The notes under the pieces were generated by a model. It did no database searches. It was not told the origin of the DNA and worked only from the letters and a program-made list of their open reading frames with translations. Below, in pieces: positions 16,061 to 20,697 of a DNA stretch of 20,697 nt. Positions within the stretch are counted from its first letter, which is position 1; every line of letters starts with the position of its first letter. Source of the DNA: a virus; the IMG/VR virus record IMGVR_UViG_3300046028_004047, positions 1 through 20,697 of that record, one strand, 5' to 3'. The translations under genes and the position numbers were made by a program.

Positions 16061-17408
16061 ATTACAATATATTAAAAACGTAAGAGATAGATTAAACAAA
16101 GTCGGTACGGGATTCTGTGCAATGAAGTGGTTGCACCAAACTCTGTATCTACACACCGGTGATAATCACAGTTGCTATCATCCGCGCCCACATCATATTG
16201 GTTTAGATGAAATTGCAGCAGATCCTAGTGCATTACACAATACAAAATGGAAAAAAGAACAGCGTAAAACCATGTTAGAAGGCGGTCGCCCTAACGAATG
16301 CCAATATTGTTGGAATATTGAAGATCTACCAGGCGAGCATATCAGTGACAGAATGATACATAGTTCCAGTGATTTCAGCGAACCACTGATTGAAAAACTA
16401 GCAGAATTACCTTGGGATGCTCCGGTTAATCCTCGTTACTTAGAAGTGAGTTTTGGTAACGGATGTAATTATCGTTGCGGTTATTGCTGCCCACAAGCAA
16501 GCACCATGTGGACAGAAGAAATCAAGAAGCATGGCAATTACGATCTAACCTATAATCAGTATGGCATTGAGTTTATGACCAACGGAACATACTACGGTCC
16601 TAAAGACGAAAATCCCTACATTGAAGCATTCTGGAAATGGTGGCCAAGTTTAAAAAATGACTTACATACTCTGCGTATTACTGGCGGCGAACCTCTAATG
16701 AATCCAGGGGCTATGCAGTTTTTTGATTTGCTAGAAACAGAACCAAGTCCTCATTTAGAAATTACATTAAACAGTAATCTAGGTGTAACCTTTGATCGTG
16801 TTGACAGACTTATTCAAAGAGTAACTAGTCTTGTTCGTCAAAAGAAGATCCGTAAATTTAGTTTCTTTACAAGCATTGATAGTTGGGGCGAGCAAGCAGA
16901 ATATATGCGTACAGGACTTAAATGTGATCACTGGGAACGCAATATGATAGAAGTAATCAAGGCAGGTGCTACTGTAAATTTGATGTGTACCTATAATGTC
17001 TTGTGCGTTACTAACTTTCAACAACTATTAGAAAAGGTAATCGAATGGCGCGAGAAGTTTGGATTTGAGTCAGTGTCTTTTGATACACCGTACTTGAAAG
17101 AACCACCACATTGGATGATTAACATTCTCACAGATGATTTTATAGCACATCAAGAACGTCAATTACAATTTATTGTAGACAATAAAAAATGGTTCACCGA
17201 CGTCGAATATGAAAAAATGCTTCGTGTTACAGACTATATGAAAGAGAATCCGGTAAGCAAAGAAAAGATTCATGCTGGCAGAAGAGACTTTTATAGTTTT
17301 TTTAAAGAAAATGACAAACGTCTAGGTACAGATTTACTAAAGACATTTCCAGAATACACAGAATTTTATAATCTGTGCAAACAAATTTACGAAAATTATG
17401 ACAAATAA
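16050..17408 (+). CDS. Radical SAM protein with N-terminal twitch-like domain, no. 2 (452 aa)
   Basis: Paralogue of the 477-residue protein. Auxiliary cysteines C23, C42, C84 and C87 sit in FCAMKW...HSCYHPRPH...ECQYCWNIED. The core CxxxCxxC is C139-N-Y-R-C143-G-Y-C146, with RITGGEPLMNPGAMQF as the glycine-rich motif and FFTSIDSWGEQAEYMR in the later barrel. SALHNTKWKKEQRK and HSCYHPRPH are nearly identical to the sister protein, and TFPEYTEFYNLC closes the protein as TFPELENFW does there. It starts by overlapping the hydrolase by 11 bases and overlaps the next gene by 11 bases. The two may act on similar substrates in successive steps (inference). The reaction is unknown. Confidence 0.85.
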   Translation: MSHKLQYIKNVRDRLNKVGTGFCAMKWLHQTLYLHTGDNHSCYHPRPHHIGLDEIAADPSALHNTKWKKEQRKTMLEGGRPNECQYCWNIEDLPGEHISDRMIHSSSDFSEPLIEKLAELPWDAPVNPRYLEVSFGNGCNYRCGYCCPQASTMWTEEIKKHGNYDLTYNQYGIEFMTNGTYYGPKDENPYIEAFWKWWPSLKNDLHTLRITGGEPLMNPGAMQFFDLLETEPSPHLEITLNSNLGVTFDRVDRLIQRVTSLVRQKKIRKFSFFTSIDSWGEQAEYMRTGLKCDHWERNMIEVIKAGATVNLMCTYNVLCVTNFQQLLEKVIEWREKFGFESVSFDTPYLKEPPHWMINILTDDFIAHQERQLQFIVDNKKWFTDVEYEKMLRVTDYMKENPVSKEKIHAGRRDFYSFFKENDKRLGTDLLKTFPEYTEFYNLCKQIYENYDK

Positions 17409-18600
17409 ATCCACTTACTGTGTGAATCCATACATGAATCTAAGTATTCATCCTAAAGGCATAGTTAAAACATGCTGCATGAGTACTCGAGAATTGGTTA
17501 CTGACTCAGGGAAGACTACCATTAATAATGCTAGTATTTTGGAGTTTTGGAATAGTAAAGATCGTCAACAAATGATTAGCAATCTTAATAACGGGGTTAA
17601 AATACCGGAATGCACATTTTGCTGGCAAGAAGAGGAAGCCGGCAAGGAAAGCAAACGAATTAGAGACAATAAAACGTATGCAAGTATTATTACTGATAGT
17701 GACATGTTACCAGTAGTTGTAGACCTAAGTATGGGAAATCTATGCAATATAAAATGTAGGATATGTAGCCCAACACACTCTACTCCTTGGATGATTGAAG
17801 AAGCTAGTATACATTTTCCAAATAATAAACAAGCATATTTAAAACAACCGAGGTGGCAAACTGTTAAAGATAGTTTTGATTACGAAAATAAATTTCTGTG
17901 GGATGATATTACTGCATTATTGCCCAATGTAACTAAATTTGATTTTGCCGGAGGCGAACCTTTTTATATCGAAAAACACTGGAGTATTGTAAACAAATGC
18001 GTTGAGGAAGGGTGGAGTAAAAAACAACACATTCATTATAACACTAATGGCACTATCTACCCAGAGAAATATATGTCATTGCTAGAAGAGTTTAGACTTG
18101 TGGATATACAAATCAGCAGTGATGGTGTCGGTAAGAAATTTGAATATTGCCGTCATCCAGCTGTTTGGGAAGAAGTAGAAGAAAATATTGATAAGTTTAT
18201 TTCTGCAAAAAATAATAGCAAAACTGAATGGTTGCTATCTGCTTGTATTTCTGTTTCAGCATTTAATGTATATGATTTTTTTGAAACATTTGAGCATTAT
18301 GCCAGCAAGGGCATCGGTATATATGTTAATATGGTGCACGATCATCATAGTATCAAAGTGTTGCCTTGTGAATTAAAACAATCAATAATTAATAGACTCA
18401 ATGCATCTGAATCTAAATATCTGCCACAACAGTGGAACAATGATAGAAATATGGTTATACAATACCTATCTAACACAGAATTTTTTGAATCAGACTGGAT
18501 TAATTTTTGGGCAGAACTCGAAAAGCGAGATACAATAAGAAAAGAATCTTTCAAAGAGATCTTTCCTGAATATTTCAACGAAATTAAAAAATACTTATAG
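17398..18600 (+). CDS. Radical SAM protein with N-terminal twitch-like domain, no. 3 (400 aa)
   Basis: More diverged than the first two but with the same order. N-terminal cysteines C8 and C26/C27 (TYCVNPYMNLSIHPKG, then KTCCMST) plus C72 and C75 (ECTFCWQEEEAG) precede the core. The core is C116-N-I-K-C120-R-I-C123-S-P, with DFAGGEPFYIE as the glycine-rich motif. The CC doublet and P-x-x-x-L-x-I-H-P-x-G pattern are typical of twitch-domain auxiliary cluster sites, and the IFPEYFNEI end echoes the other members. Shorter at 400 residues. No leader, signal peptide or membrane segment is seen, so it should be cytoplasmic. No Shine-Dalgarno sequence is evident; the start overlaps the previous stop by 11 bases, so coupling is probable. 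Substrate unknown. Confidence 0.85.
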   Translation: MTNKSTYCVNPYMNLSIHPKGIVKTCCMSTRELVTDSGKTTINNASILEFWNSKDRQQMISNLNNGVKIPECTFCWQEEEAGKESKRIRDNKTYASIITDSDMLPVVVDLSMGNLCNIKCRICSPTHSTPWMIEEASIHFPNNKQAYLKQPRWQTVKDSFDYENKFLWDDITALLPNVTKFDFAGGEPFYIEKHWSIVNKCVEEGWSKKQHIHYNTNGTIYPEKYMSLLEEFRLVDIQISSDGVGKKFEYCRHPAVWEEVEENIDKFISAKNNSKTEWLLSACISVSAFNVYDFFETFEHYASKGIGIYVNMVHDHHSIKVLPCELKQSIINRLNASESKYLPQQWNNDRNMVIQYLSNTEFFESDWINFWAELEKRDTIRKESFKEIFPEYFNEIKKYL

Positions 18601-18608
18601 GATATAAT

Positions 18609-19835
18609 ATGTGGAATGATGCAGTAACACAGGTTCATTGGGAACCAACAGACAAATGTAACAGTGGATGTTCTATGTGTCCAAGATATGATTCAAAAGG
18701 TTTTGAGATAAGCACATTAGAAAATAAAGAATGGACTTTAGAAAGTTTTAAAAAAGCATGGTCTGTAAAATTTTTATCGCAATTGCAAAAGATACTTGCT
18801 TGTGGTAACTTTGGTGATCCTTGCGCCTGTAGAGAATTTGTAGACATATATGAATACTGCAGAGAAATCAATCCAGGCATGGGGCTTGCCTGTAACACTA
18901 ACGGTAGCCTTAGAAATCCAGCATGGTGGAGTCGGTTAGGGGCTGTGATGCGTGAAGATCAAAATCTAGGTAACTACTGTACGTTTAGTCTAGATGGACT
19001 TGAAGACACAAATCATCTTTATCGTCGAAATACCAACTGGAAAAAAATCATGGAAAACGCCAAAGCATTTATTGATGCTGGCGGTGTTGCTCATTGGGAT
19101 TTTATTGTATTTGAGCACAATGAACATCAAGTTGAGGAAGCTAGAGAACTAGCACGTTCTATGGGCTTTAAGAACTTTAACGTTAAAAGAACTACCCGTT
19201 GGGCAAAATACAAAGACGGTGTTGGGTCATATCCTGTTTATTCCAAAGGCATACACTTGTATGATCTTAAACAACCCAATGAAGATAAATTCAAACACAA
19301 CTTTGAAGATTCGCAATACTTCAAGCAGAGCAAATATCAAAGTATCACGCTGAATGATTTTAAAAATATGGTAGGTATCAAGAATGGGGACATGAGATTT
19401 GTAAATGGAAAATGGGAAACTATTGATCTAGATTCACTTAACATAGCGTGCCGCGCAGTCAAAGATGCTAGAATGCATCAACCGCACAATGAAATATTTG
19501 TAAGTGCAGGAGGACATGTTGCTCCTTGTTGTTTTTTAGGTTCCGAGCCTATGATAGATACCAAAGTTAAAGACCGAGACGAAAATTATATCAGTATGAT
19601 TAATGCTCAAGGTGGACTACATAGACTTAATATGCATATCAACGATATCTACGACATACTGCAATTAGATATTTTCCAGAAATGGATTCCCGACACGTGG
19701 GATAACGAAAATGGTAATACTTCAATGCGTCCAGCGAAATGCGGACAATGCTGTGGTGTAGAATTTAATGGTCTCGATTTTGGAGAACTTGGAAACAAAA
19801 AAGATTCATACATTATCAAGGAAAACAATGAATAA
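18609..19835 (+). CDS. Radical SAM protein with C-terminal twitch/SPASM-like domain (408 aa)
   Basis: Differs from its neighbours in domain order. The core comes first: WEPTDKC17-N-S-G-C21-S-M-C24-P-R, the CxxxCxxC motif. The auxiliary cysteines follow at the C-terminus: C281, C307/C308 (HVAPCCFLG), C378 and C381 (KCGQCCG), the normal SPASM/twitch layout. The usual GGEP motif is replaced by CGNFGDPCAC, a variant seen in some SPASM-type radical SAM proteins, which could affect SAM binding geometry. FSLDGLED lies in the later barrel. Only eight bases separate it from the previous gene, with AGGA just upstream, and it overlaps the following gene by eight bases. Peptide-modifying and sugar-modifying radical SAM enzymes both use this architecture; nothing here chooses between them. 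Confidence 0.82.
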   Translation: MWNDAVTQVHWEPTDKCNSGCSMCPRYDSKGFEISTLENKEWTLESFKKAWSVKFLSQLQKILACGNFGDPCACREFVDIYEYCREINPGMGLACNTNGSLRNPAWWSRLGAVMREDQNLGNYCTFSLDGLEDTNHLYRRNTNWKKIMENAKAFIDAGGVAHWDFIVFEHNEHQVEEARELARSMGFKNFNVKRTTRWAKYKDGVGSYPVYSKGIHLYDLKQPNEDKFKHNFEDSQYFKQSKYQSITLNDFKNMVGIKNGDMRFVNGKWETIDLDSLNIACRAVKDARMHQPHNEIFVSAGGHVAPCCFLGSEPMIDTKVKDRDENYISMINAQGGLHRLNMHINDIYDILQLDIFQKWIPDTWDNENGNTSMRPAKCGQCCGVEFNGLDFGELGNKKDSYIIKENNE

Positions 19836-20697
19836 TTTATGTGTCTTACCTTTTAATAGCATAAGCATAGATGCAGTCGGGCAATTTAGAGCTTGTTGTA
19901 GCAGTGGAACCAATGGATTCAAATTATATGCCAAGGATTTAACTCCTGAAGAATTCATTAATAATAAAAAAATTGTAGAACTAAGACAGGATTTTTTAAA
20001 TGGACAAAAGCCTAGTAACTGTGATCGATGCTGGAACATGGAGGCTATCGGGAATCCTAGTTTTAGACACGTAGCAAATGAAAATCAATCTTATGGAATA
20101 AAAAATAACAAGACGATTGAATTTAAAAGTCACATAGGTTTTGAAAATATACAGTATCTTGATATTACACTAGGAAATAAATGTAATCTCGCCTGTCGAA
20201 TGTGCAGTCCTTATAGCAGTTCTTTAGTTGCCAAACAATGGAATATCATTAATAAATCACAGGGTCACAAGGAAATCATCGAATTTGATAGATCTACCAA
20301 AGACAAAATACTTGACACAATCAACAAATCTGTTAACTTAACAGAAATATACATGTTGGGAGGAGAACCACTGGTATCTGAATTTCACGATGAGATTGTT
20401 GAACTGCTCATTGCGAACGGTAGATCAAAAAATTTAATCTTGCATTACAATACAAACCTACAAATTGATGCTGAACGTAAATTAGAAGTATGGGAAAAAT
20501 TTAGAAATATAGATTTAAGCATCAGTATAGACGGCCATGGTGATACTTATGAGTATATAAGGTGGCCTGGAAATTGGGCTAAATTACATAAAAATATAAA
20601 CCTTGTAATTGATTATTCTAAACAGAATAAGAATATACTACCTGGAATAGCCACCACTGTGCAAAATTTAAATGTTGATAACTTAGACCAACTTTCC
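19828..20697 (+). CDS. Radical SAM protein with N-terminal twitch-like domain, no. 4, cut by window end
   Basis: An open frame of 290 codons starts at ATG 19828, overlapping the previous stop by eight bases, and runs off the right edge without a stop. N-terminal cysteines C5 (LCVLPFNSISIDAVG), C23/C24 (FRACCSS) and C65/C68 (NCDRCWNME) precede a core with C119-N-L-A-C123-R-M-C126-S-P and YMLGGEPLVSE. It therefore returns to the reversed order of nos. 1 to 3 and looks closest to no. 3, sharing CxxxCRxCSP, the CC doublet and the LHYNTN segment after the GGEP. LSISIDGHGDTYEYIRWPG lies in the later barrel. The 3' part is missing from this window, so total length is unknown. The substrate is unknown. 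Confidence 0.82.
   Translation, partial: MNNLCVLPFNSISIDAVGQFRACCSSGTNGFKLYAKDLTPEEFINNKKIVELRQDFLNGQKPSNCDRCWNMEAIGNPSFRHVANENQSYGIKNNKTIEFKSHIGFENIQYLDITLGNKCNLACRMCSPYSSSLVAKQWNIINKSQGHKEIIEFDRSTKDKILDTINKSVNLTEIYMLGGEPLVSEFHDEIVELLIANGRSKNLILHYNTNLQIDAERKLEVWEKFRNIDLSISIDGHGDTYEYIRWPGNWAKLHKNINLVIDYSKQNKNILPGIATTVQNLNVDNLDQLS

Noticed and set aside
18603-18608. TATAAT directly before ATG 18609
   Set aside because: A promoter here would place the start of transcription inside the gene, and no -35 sequence or spacing supports it.

Overview
The window looks like part of the late region of a large, AT-rich T4-like (myovirus-type) phage genome. The closest relatives I can recognise by memory are marine phages of picocyanobacteria and SAR11-type hosts. 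The grounds are one-strand, almost gap-free coding; a phage tail-collar domain at the left edge; three tandem proteins of the MAYxINK...QIWFD type that I associate with marine T4-like virions; and an exact T4-type late promoter box (TATAAATA). The host cannot be named from the sequence. No tRNA, rRNA, CRISPR array, integrase or transposase is visible, and no gene-free stretch exceeds about 60 bases.

Left half (1-8042) is structural. It holds the 3' end of a tail-collar protein, three paralogous fibre-like proteins of 604, 700 and 600 residues that share an N-terminal module but differ downstream, and two paralogous putative virion proteins of 300 and 326 residues. A weaker late-promoter-like box precedes the 600-residue gene.

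Right half (8067 to the right edge) is a single-direction accessory cassette behind the TATAAATA box and a strong AAGGAGA ribosome site. Most neighbouring genes overlap by 4 to 28 bases. In order: a small conserved phage protein of unknown function; two DxD glycosyltransferase-like proteins; a 205-residue protein of unknown function; a third glycosyltransferase-like protein; a 769-residue protein with five ~107-residue tandem repeats fused to a second copy of that third domain; then five radical SAM proteins, with an SGNH/GDSL-type hydrolase between the first two. Four radical SAM proteins carry a four-cysteine twitch-like cluster before the radical SAM core. The other (18609-19835) has the usual order, with the cysteine cluster after the core. 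The last gene runs off the right edge and is visibly incomplete.

Reading as a system (inference): the phage carries a late-expressed set that could build or edit a modification, with several sugar transferases, a possible acyl- or acetyl-ester hydrolase and several radical SAM enzymes. It sits directly beside the fibre genes. Plausible targets are the fibres themselves or a cell-surface glycan; the sequence alone does not decide between them.
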